Shown here in pieces: positions 26,269-33,091 of a stretch of DNA of 52,739 nt (position 1 is its first letter; the number at the start of each line of letters is the position of its first letter). This stretch comes from Deltaproteobacteria bacterium (lineage in GTDB: Bacteria > Myxococcota_A > Polyangia > Polyangiales > Polyangiaceae): contig QJWJ01000052.1 of the NCBI GenBank assembly GCA_003235365.1, forward strand, positions 1 to 52,739. The letters are read 5' to 3'. A program made the translations under genes and the position numbers. The notes beneath the pieces are model-generated. The model ran no database searches. It had not been told where the DNA came from and saw nothing but the letters and a program-made list of their open reading frames with translations.

Positions 26269-26773
26269 GGCAATTGGGTCCGAGTGCTGGTCGCCGTCGT
26301 ACCAACGGGTCTTTTCCGTACTACGTCGAGACGTTTGCACGCTTCCCTTCGACGAGCCCCGAAGTTTACCTTTGGTAGTCGTATCCGCAACCTACCGTGT
26401 TCGCGCGCATCGTCGACCTGGCAATCGACTCGTGGGCTGATCGCGACGAGCGCGGTGGTGGGAGAAAGCTCGACGACAACTACCATTTGCTTCGGCGTCA
26501 GATTGCTGTCACGTCCGGCGCGGCACGTGTGCGCATGGCTGAGCGAGCGCATTGGCGGGCGACGCGGTTCGCGGCGACGGCTCGCGCTGCATCGGCAGCT
26601 CTACGCCCCCCGCACCAGCCACAGGTTCCCCGCTGATTCCGACTACTTGACAGAGATCCGTCGCCGTCGAGGCAAGTTCGGTTTCCCCCAGCCCACGATC
26701 CAGGTACGACACGGCCCATCGATTGATCGCGCCGTCGAATTCTCTCGAGCGATCACCTAGGACGACAAGCTTC
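26269..26773. other. Divergent intergenic region
   Basis: The 505 nt lie between the leftward VWA gene and the rightward carboxylesterase gene. A rightward open frame of 79 codons (26397-26636) has no recognisable features and is not called. An AGGA about 12 nt upstream of 26774 may serve the carboxylesterase. Nothing else is seen. Confidence 0.4.
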
Positions 26774-27433
26774 ATGACCCAGGACATCTTCGAGATCCAA
26801 CCGCAGGCGACGCACTCCGCAAGTGTCATTTGGCTTCACGGCTTGGGAGCAAGCAATCGGGACTTCGAGGACGTCGTGCCACACCTCGACGCCGCACACG
26901 TGCGTTTCGTGTTTCCCGCCGCGCCGGTACGGCCAGTAACCGTGAACGGAGGATTCTCGATGCCCGCCTGGTACGATCTACTGGGCTTGGGGGAGCCGCC
27001 AGCTCGCGAGGACGAGGCCACGGTTCGCGATGGGGCACGCTTGGTGGAGTCCGTATTGCGTCGAGAAGTCGAGCGAGGGTTACCGGCAGACCGCATCGTG
27101 CTGATGGGATTCAGTCAAGGCGGCGCCATGTCACTGCACGTCGGGACCCGATTCGATCAGCGACTTGCCGGCATCGCAGTGTTGAGCGGCTATTTGTTGT
27201 TACCCGACACGTTCGAAAGTGAACGGCACGACGCCAATCGAGGAACGCCGATGTTGTTCGCCCACGGTCGTCGCGACCCGATCGTCCCCCACTCCCTCGG
27301 CCAGCACGCTTTCACACGAATGCAGGCCCTGGGCTATCCCGCGGAGCTTCATTCCTTCGACATGGACCATTCGATGTGCCTCGAGGAGGTCCGGATCTTG
27401 GACGAGTGGTTCAAACGCGTCTTGCCCGCCTGA
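26774..27433 (+). CDS. Phospholipase/carboxylesterase-family alpha/beta hydrolase
   Basis: This is a cytoplasmic protein of 219 residues, close to the family's usual size of about 220. It starts SVIWLHGLGASNRDF, the oxyanion-loop region. The catalytic triad can be placed: Ser114 in MGFSQGGAMS, Asp168 in HGRRDPIVP, and His199 in DMDHSM. WYDLLGLG and a Leu-rich cap segment match the carboxylesterase/acyl-protein-thioesterase (EstB/YpfH-like) group, which hydrolyses short acyl esters and thioesters. The ATG at 26774 is preferred; a start at 26723 would add an unstructured leader. The next operon begins 35 nt after the stop. Confidence 0.92.
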   Translation: MTQDIFEIQPQATHSASVIWLHGLGASNRDFEDVVPHLDAAHVRFVFPAAPVRPVTVNGGFSMPAWYDLLGLGEPPAREDEATVRDGARLVESVLRREVERGLPADRIVLMGFSQGGAMSLHVGTRFDQRLAGIAVLSGYLLLPDTFESERHDANRGTPMLFAHGRRDPIVPHSLGQHAFTRMQALGYPAELHSFDMDHSMCLEEVRILDEWFKRVLPA

Positions 27434-27468
27434 GGCCAGTCCACGCAAACTCTGCACGGGCAAGCAAC

Positions 27469-28737
27469 GTGAACGAACCAGACGTGTCGCAGACACCCGA
27501 CCCCGATGGACCAGGCGCGGTCGGGGGTGATACAGAAACTGCCGTGTTCACCCCTCGCTCGATTCGCCGCATCGGGAGATCCGGTTCGGCATCATGCGCC
27601 GCCGTCGCGATCGGGCTGAGCTTTTCGTACCACTGCCTGGCCAAACCGTCAGCACCGCTACCGGTCGAGCTGACCTACGAGGCCCCCAATCGATGCGGAA
27701 GTGAACGCGAGGTCCTGAACAAACTACGGCGCGCTCTCGGGGATACAACGCCAGCGGAGGCCGAAACGACCGCACGCGTCAAGGTGACGGCGCGCGGCGA
27801 CCGTTACGTGGTTGAGTATTCCGCGCGCACGAACGGGGTTCGCAGCAGCCGCACGTTGAACGTCGACTCCTGCGAGGCAGCGACGGAAGCCGCCGCCCTG
27901 CTGCTTCTGCTCACGCTCGATCCGGTGCTCGCTGACACGATCGGAGCAGCGAAAGTCGTCGACGCCGCTGAGGCGGAGCCGGAGCAGCCAGCGAAACCGG
28001 AACCTTCGAGCGGGCAAAACGCGGACGCGGAGGAGGAGGACGACGACGACGAACGGTCGGCCACGGGTGAACCGTCGCCCGCCACGCCCGAAGCCGCCAA
28101 CTCGACGCCCCAACGAGCGCAGGCGCCCGCATCGACGGACGTCGACGTCGCGCAACCGACCGAAAACGCCTTGGCCGCGGCGATGGGAGACACGTGGTTT
28201 GGGCTGGGGGCGCAGACCGTGACCGGCGTGACTCCTCGGCTGGGGATTGGCGCGGGGCTCGTCGGCGGCGCCGAGTTTGGCTGGCTGTCGACCGAGCTCG
28301 GTGTGCTTTGGGCCCGCGCCCTCGATGCGACCGTTCCGTCCATCGACGGGTCGCGTGTGGTCGCCCGCCTGTGGGAGGCGCACATCGACGCCGGGGCCCA
28401 ACTCGGTACGCGCACGTTCGGCTACGGTCCACGCGTCGGCCTGGGCGCGGTGATGCTCCAGGCGGAAACCGGGGGGGTCACGGAGACGGGAGCCGGCTCG
28501 AGTCAGTGGCTCGTCGTCCGTGGAGGTGCGCACATTTCTACTGCGATCACAGGCGCTTGGACCCTGACCGCGGGGGGCGACGTGTTGTGGTCCCTACGGC
28601 GTCCGCGCTTTCTCATCGCGGGCGCCGACCAGGTTGTCGCACACCGACCCGCAACCTTTGGGAGCGAGCTGTTTTTGGGGATCTCCTACCGTTGGAGTTC
28701 GCAATCCGGCCGTGCTGCGGCCAGTACTAAACGATGA
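27469..28737 (+). CDS. Exported protein with C-terminal beta-barrel, ECF-sigma operon
   Basis: The product has 422 residues. The GTG at 27469 begins after the carboxylesterase stop; an in-frame start at 27376 lies inside that gene. A hydrophobic segment (SCAAVAIGLSFSYHCLA) follows about 45 charged residues, so the signal is either a long one or a membrane anchor. The first domain has paired Cys, EAPNRCGSEREVLNKLRRAL and LNVDSCEAATEAAALLLLL. It is followed by an Asp/Glu/Pro linker. The second half is Gly/aromatic alternation like an outer-membrane barrel (LGIGAGLVGGAEFGWLSTEL and FLGISYRW at the end). This arrangement is common beside myxobacterial ECF sigma factors. Its stop overlaps the sigma-factor start as ATGA. 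Confidence 0.82.
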   Translation: MNEPDVSQTPDPDGPGAVGGDTETAVFTPRSIRRIGRSGSASCAAVAIGLSFSYHCLAKPSAPLPVELTYEAPNRCGSEREVLNKLRRALGDTTPAEAETTARVKVTARGDRYVVEYSARTNGVRSSRTLNVDSCEAATEAAALLLLLTLDPVLADTIGAAKVVDAAEAEPEQPAKPEPSSGQNADAEEEDDDDERSATGEPSPATPEAANSTPQRAQAPASTDVDVAQPTENALAAAMGDTWFGLGAQTVTGVTPRLGIGAGLVGGAEFGWLSTELGVLWARALDATVPSIDGSRVVARLWEAHIDAGAQLGTRTFGYGPRVGLGAVMLQAETGGVTETGAGSSQWLVVRGGAHISTAITGAWTLTAGGDVLWSLRRPRFLIAGADQVVAHRPATFGSELFLGISYRWSSQSGRAAASTKR

Positions 28738-29357
28738 CGGGATCCACCGCAGCCGGCAGTGTCGAGCCTCCGCGCCCAGGGACGGGCTCGGTGCACGACT
28801 CGCCGGCGAGCAGTGGTAGCCGACGCCTGCTCCCACTCGATTTCGAGGAGGTCTACGCGGAGCACTTCGCGTTCATCTGGCGCTCGATTCGAGGGCTCGG
28901 GGTTCCGCCGGCCGCCGCAGACGACATCGCACAGGATGTCTTCGTCATCGTACACCGCAAGCTCGATTCGTTGCAGAGTCCGCAAGCGCTCAAGAGCTGG
29001 CTCTTCGGGATCGCGCGCCGCGTTTGCAAGGACTACCGTCGCTCGAACATGCGGCGCGGCCCGCACCTGGAGCTCGACGCGCAGCGCGAGGTCGATGGCA
29101 GCAGCGACCCGCAACAGCGCGCGGTGAGCCGCCAAGCGCTCGGCGCCGTCGAACGATTCGCCGAATCGTTGGACGACGAGCGGCGCGCCATCTTCTTTCT
29201 CGCGCTCATCGAAGGGCTGCCGGTATCAGAGGTCGCCGAGACCTTGGGGGTGAACCCCAACACCACTTATTCCCGCGTTCGCGTGCTGCGGCAGGAATTG
29301 ACGCAACTGTTGGAAGGCGCGCCTTCCGTTGGTCGAGGTAACGATGGTCGATCTTGA
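28734..29357 (+). CDS. ECF-type RNA polymerase sigma factor
   Basis: A sigma factor of 207 residues. Region 2 is clear: YAEHFAFIWRSIRGLGV, AADDIAQDVFVIVHRKL, SWLFGIARRVCKDYRR. Region 4 follows: SLDDERRAIFFLALIEGLPV, SEVAETLGVNPNTTYSRVRV, LRQEL. There is no region 1 or 3, as in extracytoplasmic-function sigma factors. It would direct RNA polymerase to a small regulon in response to an envelope signal. The start overlaps the upstream gene's stop by 4 nt, and its 3' end overlaps the next gene by 14 nt. No canonical zinc anti-sigma (HxxxCxxC) gene is adjacent, so the membrane protein that follows is the likely partner. Confidence 0.95.
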   Translation: MTGSTAAGSVEPPRPGTGSVHDSPASSGSRRLLPLDFEEVYAEHFAFIWRSIRGLGVPPAAADDIAQDVFVIVHRKLDSLQSPQALKSWLFGIARRVCKDYRRSNMRRGPHLELDAQREVDGSSDPQQRAVSRQALGAVERFAESLDDERRAIFFLALIEGLPVSEVAETLGVNPNTTYSRVRVLRQELTQLLEGAPSVGRGNDGRS

Positions 29358-30159
29358 TGCAGTCCTCGCGGGCGTGCGGGAACAATACACGCCCGACGCC
29401 GATACCCAGAAGCGGGTGCGCACGGCCGTCACTGTCACGTTGGCGGCAACGGGAGGCGCCGTGGCAACGGGCACTGCCGGTGCGGCGTCCGTGGGCAAAG
29501 CGGCGACCACTGGAGCGACCTCCGCCGGCAAGGTCGCCGCTGGACTCGGCTGGGGTAAGTTGATCGCCAGCACGTCTGTCGCGGTAGCTTTGGTGGGTTC
29601 TGGCGCATGGCTCTGGTCCGCATCCGATACCGAGCCGCCGGCGGAGGTACCGGGAACCCAACCCGCATCGGCAGTGGTTGCGACCGAAGCAGCTCACGAC
29701 GAACCCGAGGGGGCCCCCGCGCCGCCGACTGTCGACGAGGCCCCGCCGAGCGCCGTCGACGAAATCGCGCAGCCGTCGAGACAGCCGACGTCTCAGAGCG
29801 CCACCCGCACACCGCGACCTCACGGTCCTGCGCATGGTTCCACGACTCCACGTCATCAACCGCCACAATCCGAACCGGCTCGGTCCACCATGCTGGACGA
29901 ATTGCGCATGATTGGCGATGCGTCGCGTGCGTTGCGCAGCGGGGAGCTGTCACGTGCAAGCCAGTTGTTGAAGGAGCACGGTCGTCGCTACCCCAAGTCC
30001 ACACTGAGTACGGAGCGAGGCGGACTGCAGTTACTGGTGCGCTGCGCCCAGAGCGGCGGTCAACCTTCACCCTCAACCCGCAGTGCCGCGGAGCGATTCG
30101 TCCGCGCGGCACCGGGCTCCCCGCTGGCCCAACACATCGAGAAGCAGTGCCTGAAATGA
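29344..30159 (+). CDS. Single-pass membrane protein with TPR-like tail, sigma-factor partner
   Basis: The product has 271 residues. The ATG at 29344 has GAGG just upstream; a TTG at 29329 is also open. A cytoplasmic N-terminal part of roughly 75 residues (VDLDAVLAGVREQYTPDAD, then an Ala/Gly/Thr stretch) is followed by one membrane segment (LIASTSVAVALVGSGAWLW). A Pro/Ser/Glu periplasmic linker leads to a helical tail: ALRSGELSRASQLLKEHGRR, YPKSTLSTERGGLQLLVRC, AERFVRAAPGSPLA. It ends with a Cys near the C-terminus. This layout is recurrent next to ECF sigma genes in myxobacteria and suggests a signal-transducing or anti-sigma role. No known anti-sigma domain is visible, so the role is inferred from position. 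Confidence 0.85.
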   Translation: MVDLDAVLAGVREQYTPDADTQKRVRTAVTVTLAATGGAVATGTAGAASVGKAATTGATSAGKVAAGLGWGKLIASTSVAVALVGSGAWLWSASDTEPPAEVPGTQPASAVVATEAAHDEPEGAPAPPTVDEAPPSAVDEIAQPSRQPTSQSATRTPRPHGPAHGSTTPRHQPPQSEPARSTMLDELRMIGDASRALRSGELSRASQLLKEHGRRYPKSTLSTERGGLQLLVRCAQSGGQPSPSTRSAAERFVRAAPGSPLAQHIEKQCLK

Positions 30160-30680
30160 CCTTGCGAGATCTGAATGTCTTGTCCGCGGCGCTGTTGTCC
30201 ATCAGCGTCGTGATCGCGTGTGGCGAGGATGTGGTCATCGGCAATCAGGATCCAAACGCCATGTCCACGGCGGGGCCCTCCAACACGGGAGCGTCGACGC
30301 CCGAACCGACCCGCACCAGCGACGCCCCGGCGCGCGACGACCGCATCGACGACGACCACGACCAGCACGAAGAGCTCGAACACTCGCTCTCAGATCTCGA
30401 CTCACCGGACGACGAGGCCAGCGAGACCGACGAGTTCGAAGCGTTCGAACCCGAGTCGGAGCTGGACGACGACGGGCTGCCCGAACTCGAGCCGGACGAC
30501 GGCGAATTGGACGATGACCTACAGGCCCCGGTCGAAGGCGACGCGGGGCACGCCTCGCTCCCCGCGGACACCGAAAACGATACCGAGTCAGTCGAAGGCG
30601 ACGTCGAAGCGTTGACGGATGATGCCGACGACCTCGACCCTTCGGACTTCGAAAACGACTCCGGCGACGCCGGTCTGTGA
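30156..30680 (+). CDS. Small, extremely acidic lipoprotein
   Basis: This 174-residue protein is the last gene of the ECF operon, starting at an ATG that overlaps the previous stop as ATGA. The signal peptide ends in a lipobox (LNVLSAALLSISVVIAC). The mature chain is almost entirely Asp and Glu with Ser, Pro, Leu and Thr (examples: EELEHSLSDLDSP, ELEPDDGELDDDL). There is no predicted globular core. It could bind Ca2+ or other cations, or act as a polyanionic spacer. The composition is not explained by base composition alone, since the other frames through this stretch encode basic Arg/Pro/Ser peptides. It lies wholly inside a longer frame that begins at 29607. Confidence 0.8.
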   Translation: MTLRDLNVLSAALLSISVVIACGEDVVIGNQDPNAMSTAGPSNTGASTPEPTRTSDAPARDDRIDDDHDQHEELEHSLSDLDSPDDEASETDEFEAFEPESELDDDGLPELEPDDGELDDDLQAPVEGDAGHASLPADTENDTESVEGDVEALTDDADDLDPSDFENDSGDAGL

Positions 30681-30805
30681 TCCTAGCGCTCACAAACTAA
30701 CACCGGCACCCGTCTGGTCGACGACACCGTCAGGTCGACCCGTCTCCGAACGCGACCAGCCGCGCCGCCACGAGCGTCGGTGCCCGAGGCACGTTGGGCG
30801 GACGA
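30681..30805. other. 3' untranslated spacer of the ECF operon
   Basis: The 125 nt run from the acidic lipoprotein stop to the start of the 143-bp repeat. No gene or strong hairpin is seen in this part. Confidence 0.4.
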
Positions 30806-30948
30806 GCGGCAATCATGTTGATTGCCGCGACAAATCAACAACCTAGAGCACCGAGCCGCGAGCAAGAGTGCCCGAACGTGGCCCCGAAAAACGCCCTCAC
30901 CCCCGATGGGCGATCTTTCGGGGCATTTCCGTGCACTGGCAAGCTGAT
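30806..30948 (+). repeat. 143-bp direct repeat, copy 1 (hairpin and terminator element)
   Basis: It is about 95% identical to 32715-32857: 7 mismatches in 143 and no gaps, offset exactly 1,909 bp, same orientation. It begins with a perfect stem (GCGGCAATCA, loop TGT, TGATTGCCGC; 30806-30828). It then has an almost invariant 50-bp middle. It ends with a second stem made from GCCCCG, an A-run, CGCCC and their partners (30881-30924). This second stem in copy 1 has one A-C mismatch within the A/T part. It sits between the ECF operon and the Cys-rich lipoprotein gene. Confidence 0.9.
30887..30918. terminator. Intrinsic-terminator-like stem in repeat copy 1
   Basis: It reads AAAAA, CGCCC, an 11-nt loop, GGGCG, ATCTTT. 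The A-run/GC-stem/T-run arrangement is that of a bidirectional intrinsic terminator, weakened here by a C in the T-run. It lies about 205 nt after the ECF-operon stop. Confidence 0.5.
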
Positions 30949-31320
30949 CGGCGCCCTGGGCGCCCCGAGAGTGAACACCCCACCACGATCGGTTACCGCC
31001 TGCACGAAAATGCCCAAAAACCACGTTTCACCCAACGAAACCGACGGGCAACCCCCACTGTCTGCGAGGGCACACGATGCGAGAGCGGCCGGCACGGCTC
31101 GGTCTCAACTTCGTGCCGTGCGTCGTCCCGGCTCGCGACGCCCATTCACCACCGAGACTCACACACCAACCGGTTCACCCGACACAAACTCAACACCTAT
31201 TGACCCTCGAAGTCGCTGAGAACCGAGTCCGACGAGGAGCGGAGATCAGCCGATTGACGAACGACTCTCGGACCAGAGCCAATCGTGCTCGCCCATTCAG
31301 GAACGGAAGAGGAACTTGAA
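30949..31320. other. Upstream region of the Cys-rich lipoprotein gene
   Basis: The 372 nt hold no supported gene. A GAGGA at 31309-31313, 7 nt before the ATG, is a good ribosome-binding site. The promoter is presumed to lie here. Confidence 0.5.
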
Positions 31321-32691
31321 ATGAAGATTAGATCGCACAACTACTGCACGCTCTTGGGCATGGGAATGCTGGGACTCGCCACGCTGTACGGCTGTGGCGG
31401 TGACGACTCCGCCCCCAGCGACAGAGCCCTCAGCGACGTTGCCGATGCAGCCGCCGCGGACGACGGCACGACGACTGACGACGCCGTGACGCAAACCGAC
31501 GACGCCGACCCGAGCGATCCCTCGTCGCCGTCGGGTCCGGACCCTTCTGATCCGAGCTCCGACGCGACGACGCCCGGCACCCCGAGCGACCCCGGTCCTG
31601 CAGATCCTCAGCCTTCCGGTCCAAGTACCCCATCGGACGGCACCGATGGGGGCGTCGTCGACGTCCCGGTGGATCCGATGCCGACCGCCGACGGCGGCAT
31701 GTCGATGCCAGGCACCGACGCCGCAGGACCAGCGCCCAACGCCGACACGTGTAGTTCGAGCGCAAACTGCGCGGCCCCAACGCCCTACTGCGAGGTGGAT
31801 CAAGGCATCTGCGTCGAATGTCTCGGATCTCCCAACTGCTCCGATCCTGCCCTACCGGCCTGCAACGTGAGCACCAACAGCTGCGTCGAATGTGTCGAAA
31901 GCGCGGACTGCGGTCAGGGCGCTCCAGCGTGTGACACGGCGACGAACACGTGCGTCGAGTGTTTGGCCGACGCGGACTGTGATGTGGGTCAGGGCTGTGA
32001 CACAGCCGCCATGCGCTGCGTTCCTGCCTGCGAAAGCGACGCGGACTGCATGGCCCCGCTGGCGTTCTGCGACATGACGGCGAATCTGTGTGTGGAGTGC
32101 GTCGCCGATGCCCAATGCACGGGCCCCGGCGAGGCCTGCTCAGCCGGCAGTTGCGAGTGCTCCGCCGAGTTTCAGGCGTGCGGTGGCCAGTGTCACGATA
32201 CGCAGAACGACCCTCAGCATTGCGGTGACTGCAACAACCGCTGCGGCAACGACGAGATGTGTGTCGGAGGCAGCTGCGAATGTCGTGCTGGGCTCGTTGC
32301 GTGCGGAGGCGATTGCGTGGACATCACGTCGAGCGCGGCCAACTGCGGCGACTGTGGCAACGCGTGCGCCAACGACGAGATGTGCCTCGAAGGGTCGTGC
32401 CAGGCGGCGGACATGGGCTGCGGCCAGGGTTATCAAGAATGCGGTGGCGGTCGCCGCGGTGGCGTATCGTGCGTCAACACCGAGACCGATCCGCTCAACT
32501 GCGGTGATTGCGGCGACAACTGTGATCGCGACGAAGTGTGTGTCGAGGGCAATTGCCGACAATACGAACCCGCCGTCGGCTGCAACCAGTGCCCCTGCCA
32601 GGACACCTGCGACATGCTCGTCGATCAGGGTGCGTGTTGTGATGTAGGCGGCGCCACGATGTGCGTCGAAGACGGCGTCTGTCCCCAGTGA
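31321..32691 (+). CDS. Cys-rich repeat lipoprotein
   Basis: The gene encodes 456 residues. The ATG at 31321 has a good ribosome-binding site and makes a signal peptide with a lipobox (LGMGMLGLATLYGC, Cys25). A linker of about 115 residues follows, of Asp/Pro/Ser type (DPSDPSSP repeats). From residue about 144 there are two repeat classes. The first is C-x3-D/N-C ... C-D-x-x-T-N-x-C-V-E-C, found in five or six units (for example TNTCVECLADADCDVGQGC). The second is A-C-G-G-x-C-x-D ... N-C-G-D-C-x-x-x-C-x-x-D-E-M-C-x-x-G-x-C, in about three units. Both are seen in secreted myxobacterial proteins and should be disulfide-bonded. It may be a surface-exposed adhesion or recognition molecule. It is bounded by the two 143-bp repeats. 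Confidence 0.88.
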   Translation: MKIRSHNYCTLLGMGMLGLATLYGCGGDDSAPSDRALSDVADAAAADDGTTTDDAVTQTDDADPSDPSSPSGPDPSDPSSDATTPGTPSDPGPADPQPSGPSTPSDGTDGGVVDVPVDPMPTADGGMSMPGTDAAGPAPNADTCSSSANCAAPTPYCEVDQGICVECLGSPNCSDPALPACNVSTNSCVECVESADCGQGAPACDTATNTCVECLADADCDVGQGCDTAAMRCVPACESDADCMAPLAFCDMTANLCVECVADAQCTGPGEACSAGSCECSAEFQACGGQCHDTQNDPQHCGDCNNRCGNDEMCVGGSCECRAGLVACGGDCVDITSSAANCGDCGNACANDEMCLEGSCQAADMGCGQGYQECGGGRRGGVSCVNTETDPLNCGDCGDNCDRDEVCVEGNCRQYEPAVGCNQCPCQDTCDMLVDQGACCDVGGATMCVEDGVCPQ

Positions 32692-32710
32692 TTCGTTGAA
32701 ACCATCACCT

Positions 32711-32741
32711 TGTCGCGGCAGTCATGTTGATTGCCGCGACA
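32711..32741 (+). terminator. 14-bp stem-loop just after the Cys-rich lipoprotein stop
   Basis: TGTCGCGGCAGTCA (32711-32724), loop TGT, then TGATTGCCGCGACA (32728-32741) pair over 14 positions with one G-U. The stem begins 19 nt after the stop codon. No T-run follows, so it may protect the mRNA 3' end or act before the terminator stem further on. Confidence 0.55.
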
Positions 32742-32857
32742 AATCAACAACCTAGAGCACCGAGCTGCGAGCAAGAGTGCCCGAACGTGGCCCCGAAAAA
32801 CGCCCTCGCCCGCGCTGGGCGATTTTTCGGGGCATTTCCGTGCACTAGCAAGCTGAT
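32715..32857 (+). repeat. 143-bp direct repeat, copy 2 (hairpin and terminator element)
   Basis: It is the partner of 30806-30948, with 7 differences. It starts inside the stem-loop that follows the Cys-rich gene, which extends the copy-1 stem from 10 to 14 pairs. Its second stem is better than that of copy 1: GCCCCG plus AAAAA plus CGCCC (32790-32805) pair fully with GGGCG, TTTTT and CGGGGC (32817-32833) apart from one bulged A. It lies before the S10-like peptidase gene. Confidence 0.9.
32796..32827. terminator. Intrinsic bidirectional terminator in repeat copy 2
   Basis: The order is AAAAA, CGCCC, loop, GGGCG, ATTTTT, with a tighter alternative stem using the second CGCCC (32807-32811) and a GCGCT loop. 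This is a classical intrinsic terminator form and should end transcription of the Cys-rich lipoprotein gene. Confidence 0.7.
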
Positions 32858-32899
32858 TGATGCGCTAGACCCAGCTGAGTCACCGCCGACGTCCAACAG

Positions 32900-32925
32900 C
32901 GCGCCCCGAAGACAATCGGGGCGCG
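32900..32925. terminator. Perfect 10-bp stem-loop, possible terminator
   Basis: CGCGCCCCGA (32900-32909), loop AGACAA, TCGGGGCGCG (32916-32925). A loose T-rich stretch (TTGCCCGTTTT) follows on the plus strand. It lies about 170 nt upstream of the S10-like peptidase gene. It may be a second terminator or part of that gene's leader. Confidence 0.5.
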
Positions 32926-33091
32926 TTGCCCGTTTTGTGCATCGAAAATCGCCGAGCATCCCCGAGAGGGTCGGCTTGCCGGGTGACTGAGAACGAGTTC
33001 GCTCCAACGCCTGACGTCGCGGGCAGGCTTGCCATCGAACGCCGTTGGGGCAAGCTGGGCCATGATGCCGCGGGCCTGCACGAATCGGCGA

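Noticed and set aside
26397..26636. Small plus-strand ORF of 79 codons before the carboxylesterase
   Set aside because: No ribosome-binding site, Arg/Ala-rich shadow composition and no domain.
28734..30159. Classical anti-sigma factor (zinc HxxxCxxC type) beside the ECF sigma factor
   Set aside because: No such motif is seen in the adjacent membrane protein; only positional inference supports an anti-sigma role.
30806..32857. Composite transposon or insertion sequence formed by the two 143-bp repeats
   Set aside because: No transposase gene lies between or near them, the repeats are direct without terminal inverted ends, and no target-site duplication was identified. Treated as duplicated terminator modules.
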